A stretch of 37,779 nt of DNA from RXOA01 sp964554715 (GCA_964554715.1 CAZKPU010000009.1:1-37779), one strand, 5' to 3'. Shown: positions 1-8,647, counted from the first letter of the stretch. Notes: generated by a model not told the origin, from the sequence alone. A program made the numbers and translations.

Positions 1-1413
1 CAGCCCCTCTCGACCCCCCAGCCGCTGTGGAGCGAGCAAGATCCGGCCGACTGGTGGTCCGGCGCGGTCAGCAGCATCCGCCAGGTCTTGCAGGAAACGG
101 GCGTGCCCGGCGGCGCCGTGCAGGGGGTGGGCCTGACCGGCCAGATGCATGGGCTCACACTGCTGGACAAATCATCGGAGGTTCTCCGCCCTGCGATCCT
201 GTGGAATGACCAACGCACCGAGCAGCAATGCGACGAGATCCGCGATGCGCTTGGGAAGCGCGAACTGCTTTCCTTGACGGGAAACGATGCGATGGCAGGG
301 TTCACTTTGCCCAAACTGCTCTGGGTCAAGCAGCACGAGCCGGACGTCTACGGACGGATTGCTCACATCCTTCTTCCCAAAGATTATGTCCGTTTCAAAC
401 TCACCGGGGGCTTCGCGACCGACCGTGCCGGCGCCTCGGGAACGTTGATGCTGAGTATCACCGAACGGGACTGGTCGAAGAGAATCCTTGACACGTTCGG
501 GATCGCGGACGAATGGCTGCCCCCGACGCATGAGGGGACCGAACGTACCGGGCAGATCACCCAGGAAGCGTGGGAGTATACAGGGATCCCCGAAGGGACC
601 CCCGGCTTCGCGGGCGCTGGGGATCAGGCGGCCCAAGCGATCGGTGTCGGAGCATCCCGCGCGGGTCTCCTGGCGATTACGCTCGGTACGTCGGGGGTTG
701 TGTTCGCACCCACCGATCGTCCGGTTGTTGAACCGGAGGGCAGGCTGCATGCGTTCTGCCACGCGGCCCCGGGGCGATGGCATCTGATGGGCGTGATGTT
801 ATCGGCTGCCGGGAGCCTCCGCTGGTTCCGTGATGAGCTTGTGCCGACCGAGAGCTTCGATGTTCTTACCCAAGAAGCGTCACACATCCCGGTTGGCAGC
901 AACGGGCTTCTGTTCCTTCCCTACCTGACGGGCGAGCGCACGCCCTATGCGGACCCGCGGGCTCGCGGAGCGTTTGTCGGCCTGACGGTTCGGCACGACC
1001 GCGCTGCGCTGACGAGAGCTGTTCTGGAGGGTGTCAGCTTCGGCCTTCGAGAAGGTCTCGAACTTCTGTCCTCAGTGGGCGTGGATCCGGCAACAGAAAT
1101 CCGCGTTTCGGGCGGGGGAGCTCGGAGCGCCTTCTGGCGCCAGATCCTTGCCGACACGCTGGGAAGGGAATTGATGCTCGTCAACACCGTTGAAGGAGCT
1201 GCGTACGGCGCTGCGCTCCTTGCCGGTGTGGGGGCGGGAGTCTGGAGCACCGTGGATGAAGCATGCGCCGCGACGATCCGCATCAAGGAGACGGTGGAAC
1301 CCGAGAAGGAATCGACGGCACGATACGACGACGTGTTCTTGTTGTACAAGCAGCTGTATCCGGCACTGCGACACACCAGTCATGAGCTGAGCCGGTACGC
1401 CGAATCCTGCTAG
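1..1413 (+). CDS. xylB: Xylulokinase, 5' end outside window
   Basis: Phosphorylates D-xylulose with ATP to D-xylulose 5-phosphate, feeding the pentose phosphate pathway. The reading frame is open from base 1, and its first residues (PLWSEQDPADWW) match the N-terminal region of FGGY xylulokinases, so only roughly 20-30 residues are missing. Visible motifs are GLTGQMHGL (sugar-binding GQMHG signature), ILWNDQRT, the GDQAAQAIG stretch followed by LGTSGVV in the C-terminal actin-like domain, and SGGGARS with EGAAYGAALLA near the end (nucleotide-binding lobe). The 470 visible residues fit the usual length of about 500. A D-lyxose isomerase-like gene follows after 75 bp, and its expected product is the substrate of this kinase. 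Other FGGY kinases are possible, but GQMHG and WNDQRT favour xylulokinase. Confidence 0.92.
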   Translation, partial: QPLSTPQPLWSEQDPADWWSGAVSSIRQVLQETGVPGGAVQGVGLTGQMHGLTLLDKSSEVLRPAILWNDQRTEQQCDEIRDALGKRELLSLTGNDAMAGFTLPKLLWVKQHEPDVYGRIAHILLPKDYVRFKLTGGFATDRAGASGTLMLSITERDWSKRILDTFGIADEWLPPTHEGTERTGQITQEAWEYTGIPEGTPGFAGAGDQAAQAIGVGASRAGLLAITLGTSGVVFAPTDRPVVEPEGRLHAFCHAAPGRWHLMGVMLSAAGSLRWFRDELVPTESFDVLTQEASHIPVGSNGLLFLPYLTGERTPYADPRARGAFVGLTVRHDRAALTRAVLEGVSFGLREGLELLSSVGVDPATEIRVSGGGARSAFWRQILADTLGRELMLVNTVEGAAYGAALLAGVGAGVWSTVDEACAATIRIKETVEPEKESTARYDDVFLLYKQLYPALRHTSHELSRYAESC

Positions 1414-1488
1414 GCACGGCCGCAGTGGTTGGCGTCATCGGCATCCACGCGGTACGCTGTTCGCACTTGCCGGAGGCGGCGCTTGACG

Positions 1489-2151
1489 ATGAAACGGTCC
1501 CAAGTCAATGCGATCATAGAGCAAGCATCGAGCCTGTTTGCGATGCGCGGTATTGCACTGCAGCCGTTCGCCACGTGGTCATGGGGGGAATGGCAACAGC
1601 GTGGGAGCGCGGGGCTGCCGATCGTCCGGTCTCGTCTCGGATGGGACGTCGTGGAGTGGGAAGCGGGGCAGTTCGCCACCGACGGGTTGGTGTTGTTCAC
1701 GCTTCGCAACAAGCGCACAGAGAACATGGCCGGGTACGCCGAGAAGGTCATGCTGATCCGCCAAGGTCAAGGCACTCCGTTGCACACGCACCGCACGAAG
1801 ACGGAGGATATCATCAACCGTGGTGGGGGAGAGCTTGTGGTGACCCTGGGACCGCTGCCTGATGGGGCTTCCAAGATCGATCTCTGTGTCAACGGAATGA
1901 TCCGCGTGCTGCCCTCCGGTGCTCCTCTACGGTTGAACCCTGGCGAAAGCGTCACTCTGGAACCGGGAGTGTTTCATGCGTTTCATGCAGAACGGGACGA
2001 TGTCATCGGAGGCGAAGTCTCGACGTTCAACGATGATACTTGTGACAATCTGTTCCTTCTGGAGACAGCGAGGTTCCCGACGATCGAAGAAGACGAACCT
2101 CCGCGATGGCTGCTGGTGAGCGACTACGATTCACGCCTATGTTGGGTATGA
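1489..2151 (+). CDS. D-lyxose ketol-isomerase-like cupin
   Basis: Likely interconverts D-lyxose and D-xylulose (possibly also mannose and fructose) using a divalent metal held in a cupin barrel. The segment around residues 104-123 contains HTHRTKTEDIINRGGG. It carries the His-x-His-x4-Glu metal ligands and the EDIINRGGG signature of the D-lyxose isomerase family, and the later VFHAFHAE supplies the last His. Length is 220 residues, normal for the family. I chose the ATG at 1489 because GGAGG lies at 1472-1476, 12 nt upstream, and the residues before it (from 1429) are arginine-rich and unlike the family. It sits directly after xylulokinase, giving a two-step route from lyxose to xylulose 5-phosphate. 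Exact sugar specificity cannot be read from sequence. Confidence 0.8.
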   Translation: MKRSQVNAIIEQASSLFAMRGIALQPFATWSWGEWQQRGSAGLPIVRSRLGWDVVEWEAGQFATDGLVLFTLRNKRTENMAGYAEKVMLIRQGQGTPLHTHRTKTEDIINRGGGELVVTLGPLPDGASKIDLCVNGMIRVLPSGAPLRLNPGESVTLEPGVFHAFHAERDDVIGGEVSTFNDDTCDNLFLLETARFPTIEEDEPPRWLLVSDYDSRLCWV

Positions 2152-2381
2152 TCGCCGTCAGATATTTGATGGTCGCGCCGTACTCCGAGAGCGACACGAG
2201 AGTCGAGCTTCCGCCTTGTAGGCCGTGACGGCTTTGTAGGTGCCGGCGGGAGGATGGCTTGGAGCACGCAGAACGAGGAACGGTCGAACGGAAGACAACG
2301 AAGAGATGATCAGCGATGGTTGTTGATCGACAATCGAACGCTGCATCAGAGTTGATTTGAACTGCAGTACGGAGGTGGGGC

Positions 2382-3374
2382 ATGGCATTTGCCGGAGGAC
2401 AGAGTCTACGCGAAGCGTATCGAAACGCTGAGAAGCATGGTTTTGCGTTCATGGCCAACAACATTGCAGAGCCGAATATCCTGCTTGCTCTGCTGAACAC
2501 GTATGCCGACGCCGGATCGGATCTGGTCGTTCAGATCAGTCCCGGGGCGGCGAAGTACATGGGCGGCGGGGACAAGCGCGTTGGACTGCGAACGCTGTGC
2601 CGCATGGTGCACGAGCTGGCCGAAGCGTTCCCGATCAAGGTGTTCATCAACCTCGACCATTTCACGCAGAACGAGATGGATCTGATCAAGATGGCGATCG
2701 ATGACCGTCTGGTTTCCTCCATCATGATCGATGCCTCGAAGGAGAGCTTCGACGAGAACGTTCGGATCAGCCGAGAGGTCGTGCAAATGGCGTCCGGAAG
2801 CGGTGTCCTGATTGAGGCGGAGCTGGGCAAGATCAAGGGTGTCGAAGACGAAATCCGGTCGGACGAGGCGTTCTATACCGATCCGGAGGAAGCCGTGGAG
2901 TTCATCCGCGCGACCGGTGCCGACTTGCTGGCGATCTCTATCGGCACGCAGCACGGTGTGTCCAAAGGGAAGGACATCCAGCTCCGAACCGACATCGCCG
3001 GTGCCATCCGGGACCGGTTTGCCACGGAGGGCATGGAGGTGCCGCTTGTGCTTCACGGTTCGTCCGGGCTTCTCGAAGATCAGGTGAAGGATGTCATTCG
3101 CTTCGGCGTCCGCAAGCTGAACAAGGACACGCATTACCAGTACGGCTACGGGCGTGCGGCATGCCGGTTCTATCTGGAGCATCAGAGTGAGATCCTCCCC
3201 CCCGAAGGCGTCGAGGACGACGTGATCAATCTGTTCTCCGGGAGTGAGTGGAGCCCGAACAAGAAGTCGTTCGATCCGCGCGCGGTTGGCAAAACCGTAC
3301 AGGACGGTGTAAGCGAGATCGCGCGTGCGCTTCTCGATCAGGGAGGAAGCGGCGGGCACGCTCTGGACAACTAG
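2382..3374 (+). CDS. Class II fructose/tagatose-bisphosphate aldolase
   Basis: Zinc-dependent aldolase that cleaves a ketose 1,6-bisphosphate to dihydroxyacetone phosphate and an aldehyde, most likely glyceraldehyde 3-phosphate. It is a full-length 330-residue TIM barrel. Class II metal-site motifs are present: INLDHF, AISIGTQHG and VLHGSSG supply the zinc-binding histidines, and IEAELGKIKGVEDE matches the class IIB EAELG...GVED signature. The start at 2382 has GGAGGT at 2371-2376. The stop codon overlaps the Shine-Dalgarno of the phosphofructokinase gene 12 bp downstream, so the two are almost certainly one transcript catalysing consecutive glycolytic steps. Tagatose-bisphosphate aldolase belongs to the same fold group and cannot be excluded, but the pfk neighbour favours fructose 1,6-bisphosphate. 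Confidence 0.88.
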   Translation: MAFAGGQSLREAYRNAEKHGFAFMANNIAEPNILLALLNTYADAGSDLVVQISPGAAKYMGGGDKRVGLRTLCRMVHELAEAFPIKVFINLDHFTQNEMDLIKMAIDDRLVSSIMIDASKESFDENVRISREVVQMASGSGVLIEAELGKIKGVEDEIRSDEAFYTDPEEAVEFIRATGADLLAISIGTQHGVSKGKDIQLRTDIAGAIRDRFATEGMEVPLVLHGSSGLLEDQVKDVIRFGVRKLNKDTHYQYGYGRAACRFYLEHQSEILPPEGVEDDVINLFSGSEWSPNKKSFDPRAVGKTVQDGVSEIARALLDQGGSGGHALDN

Positions 3375-3386
3375 GAGGCCGATTCG

Positions 3387-4412
3387 ATGCGAGCTGGCGT
3401 ATTGACAGGCGGAGGGGATTCCCCGGGGATCAACGCGGCGCTTCGTTCGATTGTGCGGTTTGGCGCGAAGCGAGGGGTTGAGGTCATGGGGTTCCTCGAA
3501 GGCTGGAAAGGACCGATGGAGAACCTCGTACAGCCGCTCACGGTGGCCGACGTCTCGGGGATTCTGCACATCGGGGGAACGATTCTCGGCAGTTCACGAA
3601 CGAACCCGTTCCGGGTCGAAGGCGGTCCCCAACAGGTTGTCGAGGCTCTGGATATCAACGGGATCGACTTCCTGATCGCCATCGGCGGCGACGACACGAT
3701 GGGGGTGGCTCATCGGTTGGCGCCATTCGGCGTGAAGGCGATCGGGATCCCTCAGACGATCGATAACGATATTGCTCTTACCGACTATTCTCTGGGGTTC
3801 TGGTCCGCGATCGAGGTGGTCTCCGAGGCGCTCGACCGGCTTCACACTACGGCGGCGTCGCATCACCGAGTGCTGATCTTGGAGGTGATGGGACGGGATG
3901 CCGGGTGGCTCAGTCTATACGGGGGTATCGCCGGCGGAGCGGATGTCATCCTGATCCCGGAGATCCAGTTCGACATGGAAGCGATTCATGCCAAGATCAG
4001 GCGCCGTGAGAGGCTCAAGAAACGATTCAGTATCGTCATTATCGCCGAGGGAGCGGTTCCCGCGAGTTCGAACGGTCAGGTCGTTGCCGAAGCGGAGATT
4101 GACGCGTTCGGACACGCTCGGCTTGGCGGCGTGGGACAGTATGTCGCCAACCGCCTTTCGGAGAGGCTGCAGATGCCTGTCCGGGTGACGAACCTTGCCT
4201 ATTTGCAGCGGGGAGGGAGCCCGGCTCCGTTTGACCGGATCCTGGCGAGCCGGTTCGGCGCCGCGGCGATTGAGTTTGCCGAGAGCGATCAGTTCGATGT
4301 GATGACCGCGCTTCAGGCAACGTGCATCGTTCCGGTTCCGCTTGGCGACGCGCTCAAGCAACCGCGTCCGGTTCGCGAAGGGCTTCGGTACCTTCTCGAG
4401 CTGTTCGAGTGA
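3387..4412 (+). CDS. 6-phosphofructokinase, probably PPi-type, atypical active site
   Basis: Phosphorylates fructose 6-phosphate to the 1,6-bisphosphate. Length is 341 residues with GVLTGGGDSPGIN at the N-terminus, GGDDT (residues 100-104), PQTIDND (122-128, with catalytic Asp126) and MGR (168-170). The Asp at residue 103 replaces the Gly found in ATP-dependent enzymes (E. coli position 104) and is the established hallmark of pyrophosphate-dependent PFKs. Residue 123, however, is Gln, where PPi enzymes have Lys (PKTIDND) and ATP enzymes have Gly (PGTIDND). The phosphoryl donor is therefore uncertain. AGGAGG at 3373-3378 precedes the ATG and overlaps the aldolase stop codon, so the two genes are coupled. 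The downstream neighbour galT is convergent. Confidence 0.88.
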   Translation: MRAGVLTGGGDSPGINAALRSIVRFGAKRGVEVMGFLEGWKGPMENLVQPLTVADVSGILHIGGTILGSSRTNPFRVEGGPQQVVEALDINGIDFLIAIGGDDTMGVAHRLAPFGVKAIGIPQTIDNDIALTDYSLGFWSAIEVVSEALDRLHTTAASHHRVLILEVMGRDAGWLSLYGGIAGGADVILIPEIQFDMEAIHAKIRRRERLKKRFSIVIIAEGAVPASSNGQVVAEAEIDAFGHARLGGVGQYVANRLSERLQMPVRVTNLAYLQRGGSPAPFDRILASRFGAAAIEFAESDQFDVMTALQATCIVPVPLGDALKQPRPVREGLRYLLELFE

Positions 4413-4504
4413 GGAGTCGGACCGGAATCAGGATCACAGAAGCGACTGCCGAGAGGCGTCTGCAACGCAGGCGCCCTTCGTCTGTTGTTGTGAGTTTTCC
4501 GCGA

Positions 4505-5539
4505 CTACGCTTCGTCAACCGAGGTTTCACGAAGGTACTCCGCCGCTTGCTCAGGGAGCGTCGGATTGATGTAGATACCCGTTCCCCACTCGAAACCGGC
4601 AACCTTGGTCAAGCGGGGGATGATCTCGATCCTCCAGTGATAGTCGTACGGAAGCGTTGTCCAATACCCGGGCTTGCCCGGGCGAGGGACCGGAGCGGGA
4701 GCGGTTTGAAGGACGAGATTGTAGGGAATGTCGCCCAGGAGCTTCCTTAGGCGTGCTAAGGTTCTCTTGACGGTTCGTGCAAGCCCGTATCGATCTGCGT
4801 CGGAGATCATCGTGAAGTCGTGCTGATGTTGTCTCGGCAAGATCAGGAGTTCGAACGGGAAGCGTGAGGCATAGGGTGCCCAGACGACGAAGCCGTCTCC
4901 GTTGTCCACGATGCGGTGGTTCGCTTCGAGTTCTCCGAGCATGACGTCACAGAACAGGCAACGCTTCTTCCGCTCGTAATAGGTCTTTGCCGTTTTGAGC
5001 TGTGTTCGGATTTCGGGCGGGACGATCGGTGTGGCGACGATCTGTGCATGCGGATGAAGCTGCGACGCCCCGGCCTCCGATCCGTGGTTCCTGAACAGCG
5101 AGACGTACCGGGAAGCCGGACGAGACATGAGTTGGCGCAACCGCGCCACGTACACATCGACAACCCCCTTGAGGTGCTCGACATCAAGATCCGGAAGATC
5201 CATGTTGTGATCCGGCGTTTCGATGATCACCTCGTGATCGCCGACACCGTTCATGCGGTCAAACATTCCGTGAACCACGGCTCGACCGAGTTCGTCGTAG
5301 GCCTGAAGCGCCGGAAATCTGTTGGGGATGACACGAACACGCCATGAACCCTTGCCATCCGATGCCTCTGCAACCGCCGGGGGCGTCATGTCCTCGTTTC
5401 CCGGACAGAACGGGCAATCGGCAGGGACGCCCGGTACCGGATCGCCGGCTGACGTCTTGTACTCCGAAGGCCGCTTGGCTCTCTCCGGTGCAATGATCAC
5501 CCACCGGTTGCGGATGGGGTCTCTACGTAGTTCGGACAT
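4505..5539 (-). CDS. galT: Galactose-1-phosphate uridylyltransferase
   Basis: Transfers UMP between UDP-glucose and galactose 1-phosphate in the Leloir pathway. Length is 344 residues, the normal size. The N-terminal part carries a CPFC zinc-type motif near residue 42. The central SEAGASQLHPHAQI contains the HPHAQ active-site triad whose second His is the uridylylated nucleophile. A second CLFC pair occurs near residue 195, and the C-terminal half repeats the HIT fold (LPRQHQHDF, then DYHWRIEIIPR). The start at 5539 is preceded by GGGAGAGG. There is no galK or galE nearby. The related ADP-glucose phosphorylases share this fold, so nucleotide specificity is not proven. It ends 92 bp from the convergent pfk gene. 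Confidence 0.87.
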   Translation of the reverse strand: MSELRRDPIRNRWVIIAPERAKRPSEYKTSAGDPVPGVPADCPFCPGNEDMTPPAVAEASDGKGSWRVRVIPNRFPALQAYDELGRAVVHGMFDRMNGVGDHEVIIETPDHNMDLPDLDVEHLKGVVDVYVARLRQLMSRPASRYVSLFRNHGSEAGASQLHPHAQIVATPIVPPEIRTQLKTAKTYYERKKRCLFCDVMLGELEANHRIVDNGDGFVVWAPYASRFPFELLILPRQHQHDFTMISDADRYGLARTVKRTLARLRKLLGDIPYNLVLQTAPAPVPRPGKPGYWTTLPYDYHWRIEIIPRLTKVAGFEWGTGIYINPTLPEQAAEYLRETSVDEA

Positions 5540-5595
5540 TGCACCTCTCCCGCATCCTTGTCTTGCGTCGATCCCTCCGTGTTCAGGGGCTCAGC

Positions 5596-5607
5596 ACAAT
5601 GATTGTA
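5596..5607 (-). promoter_or_regulatory. Possible galT -10 box inside a small palindrome
   Basis: On the minus strand TACAAT (5602-5607) lies about 60 nt upstream of the galT start and overlaps the short inverted repeat ACAAT-G-ATTGT (5596-5606). No convincing -35 box is visible, so this is a weak promoter/operator candidate. The rest of the 222-bp gap 5540-5761 shows no gene. Confidence 0.25.
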
Positions 5608-5761
5608 GCTCGTTGTCGGCGAAGGCACACCGCCGCGCTGATCTTGGTGATGTGTTCCTCCGTTCCGGCGAAGCGATGCCGATCGCCCACACGCGAAGAG
5701 GGCTCATCGGTCGGGGATGTCCTTCGGAAAGGGGAGGGATCGGGCGAAACGGAGGTGAACC

Positions 5762-7579
5762 TCAATCCGATAGCTGAACCGATCCTCGTCCTGTTGCACC
5801 GTCGACAAACACGTCGATGCCGCTCTCGAATACATAGTGGGCCACGTATTCGTTTCTGAAGGCGACGGTGCCTCTTGCCAAGAGCTCCTTGTGGAAGGCA
5901 TCTCCTGCCGCTTCGTGGAACGGCAGATACAACACGCCGCTTGCGACCATGTCGGCATAGAAGTGTGTTCCGTACGACAGTTCGGGGGCAAACGCTTCGG
6001 TGGCCATCTCGACGATCGCCGTCGCGCCGGAGATCTCACCGTATTGAACAGGCACCCCGAGTTGGGGGTTGGACGATGCCCAGCGTCCGGGGCCGATGAG
6101 GAGATACGGCTCGTCATCGATCTCATCGTTGATCTTGCCGACGGTGCGCGCGATGGTGTGTGCCTGATCCCACCGGTATGCTGTCGGATCAACGATGACC
6201 AGGTGTTTAATGCCCCTGCAAACACCGTTTCCAAGCACCTGGTGGCAGTCGAGAAGGACTTCCTCTTCGGATGCATCCGGGATCGTGATCCGGCTGTGTT
6301 CGGGGCGGCCGCCCAACGGACGGGCTTGCAGCAGGAAGAACAGCGGCGATCCGGCTTCCGAGGCCAGAGGGCTCGAGAAGTCCAGTGCGAACTCGACATC
6401 GACGGGAAGCTCGAATAGCTTCTCCAGCCCCGCCAAGAGCTGGCGGATGAGGTGGCTGAACGGCATCAGCGATACGCCTTCGATCAGGCGTGAGAACGAG
6501 GCAACCAACCGCTGCTCTCTGGAGAGCATCGCCACCGGCGCGAACGGCTCGGACACCGTTCCGTCGCCATCGACGATCGAGCAGATCTTCGTGAGCAACG
6601 GGTTGTCCAGTTGATTGAGCTGTCGTTGGACCAGCCCGGCGCCGGTGACATCGAGTACGTCGACGGTCTCCTGCGAATATCGAACGATGGCGGCTGCGTC
6701 GATCCCCTCGGGCCTCAATCCGGGGAGTCGAGGGGAGAAGACGCGTGCATACTCCCGACCTACGGCACGGGTTCCCGTTCCGACGACAAGACGTACGATT
6801 CCGTCTTCCGGTGACAGACGAGAGCTCCAGGGATAGAAGTTGCGTGAGAACGCAACGCCTCCGACGAGCGGGTAGAACCAACCGTGGCTGTACGAGCTGC
6901 CGATCATGTTCTGAACGAGAACGGCCATCCCCTCTTCTTCCCAGTTGAGGTGGTGCCGCTTTCGGTATGCGCGGGCGTTGCGGCCGAACGTGGAGGCGTA
7001 CACTCGTTGGATGGAGGCAACAAGCTCTGCGAGACGCTTGTCGAGGGGGCCGCGGTTGGGGAGGAACTCGGATAGGTAGATCCCAGCGAACGAGTGGTCG
7101 GGATCGTCTTCCATCAACGAGGATGAGCGTACGACGAGAGGACGCTTCTCCCGTTCCAATAGATCCGTGAGCGAGGCGAGCCAGCGTTGGGGGAAGGTTG
7201 CCGCAACGAACCGATCGGCAACCTCGTCCAGAGACAGCTCCTTACGGCAGCCGGCGCGGATCACGTCATCCAGAGCGTTCTCAGCGACGAACTCGTCGAA
7301 GATTTCGGTGGTGAGAATCGTGGACGAAGGGAAGCGAACCAGATGCTGGTGTTGGGTGAGGTCGTTTCCCCGGGCGACGTGATCCATGACAAACAGAAGA
7401 CCGCGCGCCTTGCCCCCGATCTCTCCTTCTCCGATCAGGCTGACGCCTTGAGGCAGACCGCCATCGTCAGCGGAAAACCGGTAGTGGCCGTCGGGTGTTC
7501 TTCCGTACGTGTAGAACTGCGACTTCTGAACCCCCGCCTCTCCCGGTTGTCCGCCCTGCCATGCGTGATCATGTGCCAC
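5762..7579 (-). CDS. PEP synthase/PPDK N-terminal-domain protein without phosphohistidine domain
   Basis: Resembles the ATP-grasp (nucleotide and pyruvate-binding) part of PEP synthase and pyruvate phosphate dikinase. Recognisable pieces are the glycine-rich GEGEIGGKARGL near the N-terminus, the RPLVVRSSSLMEDD and SFAGIY segment, LLQARPLGG at the end of the ATP-grasp region, and a C-terminal module with YLLIGPGRWASSNPQLG. I see no TxHxAI-type swivelling phosphohistidine motif and no PEP-binding TIM barrel, so it is probably not a complete PEP synthase. The GTG at 7579 has AGGAG 7 nt upstream inside the NUDIX gene and overlaps that gene's end by 11 bp, so I prefer it over the ATG at 7633. Length from 7579 is 605 residues. 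It is the last gene of the kor cluster. The substrate is unknown. Confidence 0.7.
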   Translation of the reverse strand: MAHDHAWQGGQPGEAGVQKSQFYTYGRTPDGHYRFSADDGGLPQGVSLIGEGEIGGKARGLLFVMDHVARGNDLTQHQHLVRFPSSTILTTEIFDEFVAENALDDVIRAGCRKELSLDEVADRFVAATFPQRWLASLTDLLEREKRPLVVRSSSLMEDDPDHSFAGIYLSEFLPNRGPLDKRLAELVASIQRVYASTFGRNARAYRKRHHLNWEEEGMAVLVQNMIGSSYSHGWFYPLVGGVAFSRNFYPWSSRLSPEDGIVRLVVGTGTRAVGREYARVFSPRLPGLRPEGIDAAAIVRYSQETVDVLDVTGAGLVQRQLNQLDNPLLTKICSIVDGDGTVSEPFAPVAMLSREQRLVASFSRLIEGVSLMPFSHLIRQLLAGLEKLFELPVDVEFALDFSSPLASEAGSPLFFLLQARPLGGRPEHSRITIPDASEEEVLLDCHQVLGNGVCRGIKHLVIVDPTAYRWDQAHTIARTVGKINDEIDDEPYLLIGPGRWASSNPQLGVPVQYGEISGATAIVEMATEAFAPELSYGTHFYADMVASGVLYLPFHEAAGDAFHKELLARGTVAFRNEYVAHYVFESGIDVFVDGATGRGSVQLSD

Positions 7580-8111
7580 GAGGGGGCTCCTGTTCGTTAG
7601 AGGCGGCTTGAATGGCGAGAATTGTCTTGGCATCAGCGATCTCGCCAGAGAGGACCATCCGCCTGGCCTGTTCGATCGGGAACGGCCGGCAGGTAGGAAT
7701 CTCGTCCGTCCGGCGAGAGGCGACGTGAGTCAACGATCGCGCCGTGAACAGGGTCAACCACTCGTTGCTGAAGCCGGGAGATGACAAAAAGCGAAAGCAC
7801 TCCTGCCAGGTTGCAGCTTCGAACCCCGTCTCTTCAAGCAGTTCACGCCTGGCACACTGTAGCGATGTCTCCTCCGGATCGATCTTGCCGGCGGGGATCT
7901 CCCAAAGCTCTTCACCCACGGCATGACGGTACTGACGAACCAAGATCAGCGAGTGGGGATCAGGCATTGCGAGGATACAGGCTGCACCCGGGTGAACAAT
8001 GAACTCCCGGACGGCGCGTTGTCCGTCCGGGAACTCCACTTCGTCCACATGCAGCTCGAGCAACTTCCCCGAGAAGACGGTCTGTTCTCTGATCGTTCGA
8101 GGCTTACGCAG
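7569..8111 (-). CDS. NUDIX hydrolase, ADP-ribose pyrophosphatase-like
   Basis: Hydrolyses nucleoside diphosphates linked to another moiety; ADP-ribose to AMP and ribose 5-phosphate is the best guess. The complete NUDIX box GX5EX7REUXEEXGU is present, reading GKIDPEETSLQCARRELLEE and continuing TGF. FSGKLLELHVDEVEFPDG and the ending DAKTILAIQAA follow the NudF-type ADP-ribose pyrophosphatase pattern. The start is uncertain. Family alignment places it near 8111, a CTG with GGAAGGA 7 nt upstream overlapping the korC stop. A TTG at 8153 would overlap korC by 50 bp and has no proper ribosome binding site. It is embedded in the kor cluster by overlaps at both ends. Confidence 0.82.
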   Translation of the reverse strand: MRKPRTIREQTVFSGKLLELHVDEVEFPDGQRAVREFIVHPGAACILAMPDPHSLILVRQYRHAVGEELWEIPAGKIDPEETSLQCARRELLEETGFEAATWQECFRFLSSPGFSNEWLTLFTARSLTHVASRRTDEIPTCRPFPIEQARRMVLSGEIADAKTILAIQAASNEQEPPRGT

Positions 8112-8640
8112 CGTTGTATCCTTCCTCGACGGCCTGCAAGTTGATCGGGACAACCTTCGCCTTCCCGCCGTCTTCGAACGTCTTCCGCATGGTTTCCTTT
8201 AGCGTCTCGAGCGGAACGATCCCGGTTGCCTTGATCAGTGCGCCGAGAGCGATCATGTTGATCGTTCTCGAGTTGCCGATCTTGGTCGCAAGTTCGTTCA
8301 ACGGGATCGAAACGACGTGAAGGTCGGTTCGAACGACGGTCGAGTCGATCAAAGAGCTGTTGATGATGATGGTCCCGTCCGCAGCGACCTGATCCGCGAA
8401 CTTCTCCAACGAGGGGAGGTTCATGGCGATCAGTGCGCTTGGCTCGTCGACGATCGGTGAGCCAACCGGCGAGTCGGATGTCACCACCGTGCAATTGGCT
8501 GTTCCGCCTCGCATCTCGGGGCCGTAGGAGGGCAGCCAAGTGACTTCCAGTCCGTGATCCATGCCAGCCTGGGCGAGGATCTTGCCCGCAAGGATGACGC
8601 CTTGTCCGCCGAATCCTGCGATTACGACTGAGCGTTCCAT
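8104..8640 (-). CDS. korC: 2-oxoacid:ferredoxin oxidoreductase, gamma subunit
   Basis: Gamma subunit of a four-subunit CoA-acylating 2-oxoacid:ferredoxin oxidoreductase. It is 178 residues long. The start VVIAGFGGQGVILAGKILA is the classical gamma-domain glycine-rich segment, followed by WLPSYGPEMRGGTANC, which is characteristic of the KorC/VorC family. Ser/Asn-rich turns and a hydrophobic NMIALGALIKATG helix complete the Rossmann-like domain. GGAGGTAATGGTAGC precedes the ATG, and this Shine-Dalgarno overlaps the korB stop codon. Gene order D-A-B-C with tiny gaps or overlaps shows a single transcript. Whether the complex uses 2-oxoglutarate, pyruvate or branched-chain 2-oxoacids cannot be decided from this subunit. 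Confidence 0.9.
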   Translation of the reverse strand: MERSVVIAGFGGQGVILAGKILAQAGMDHGLEVTWLPSYGPEMRGGTANCTVVTSDSPVGSPIVDEPSALIAMNLPSLEKFADQVAADGTIIINSSLIDSTVVRTDLHVVSIPLNELATKIGNSRTINMIALGALIKATGIVPLETLKETMRKTFEDGGKAKVVPINLQAVEEGYNAA

Positions 8641-8647
8641 GCTACCA

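Noticed and set aside
2152..2381. 230-bp gap before the aldolase gene
   Set aside because: I see only the Shine-Dalgarno at its end. No convincing promoter pair, RNA structure or small gene could be supported.
2406..3569. 387-codon open frame on the minus strand opposite the aldolase and pfk start
   Set aside because: Shadow of GC-rich codon use. The plus strand encodes an unmistakable class II aldolase, and the minus translation has no recognisable motif.
4413..4504. Searched for a terminator between convergent pfk and galT
   Set aside because: Only a 4-bp stem (GCGT-CTGCA-ACGC) near a T-rich stretch was found, which is not enough to call.
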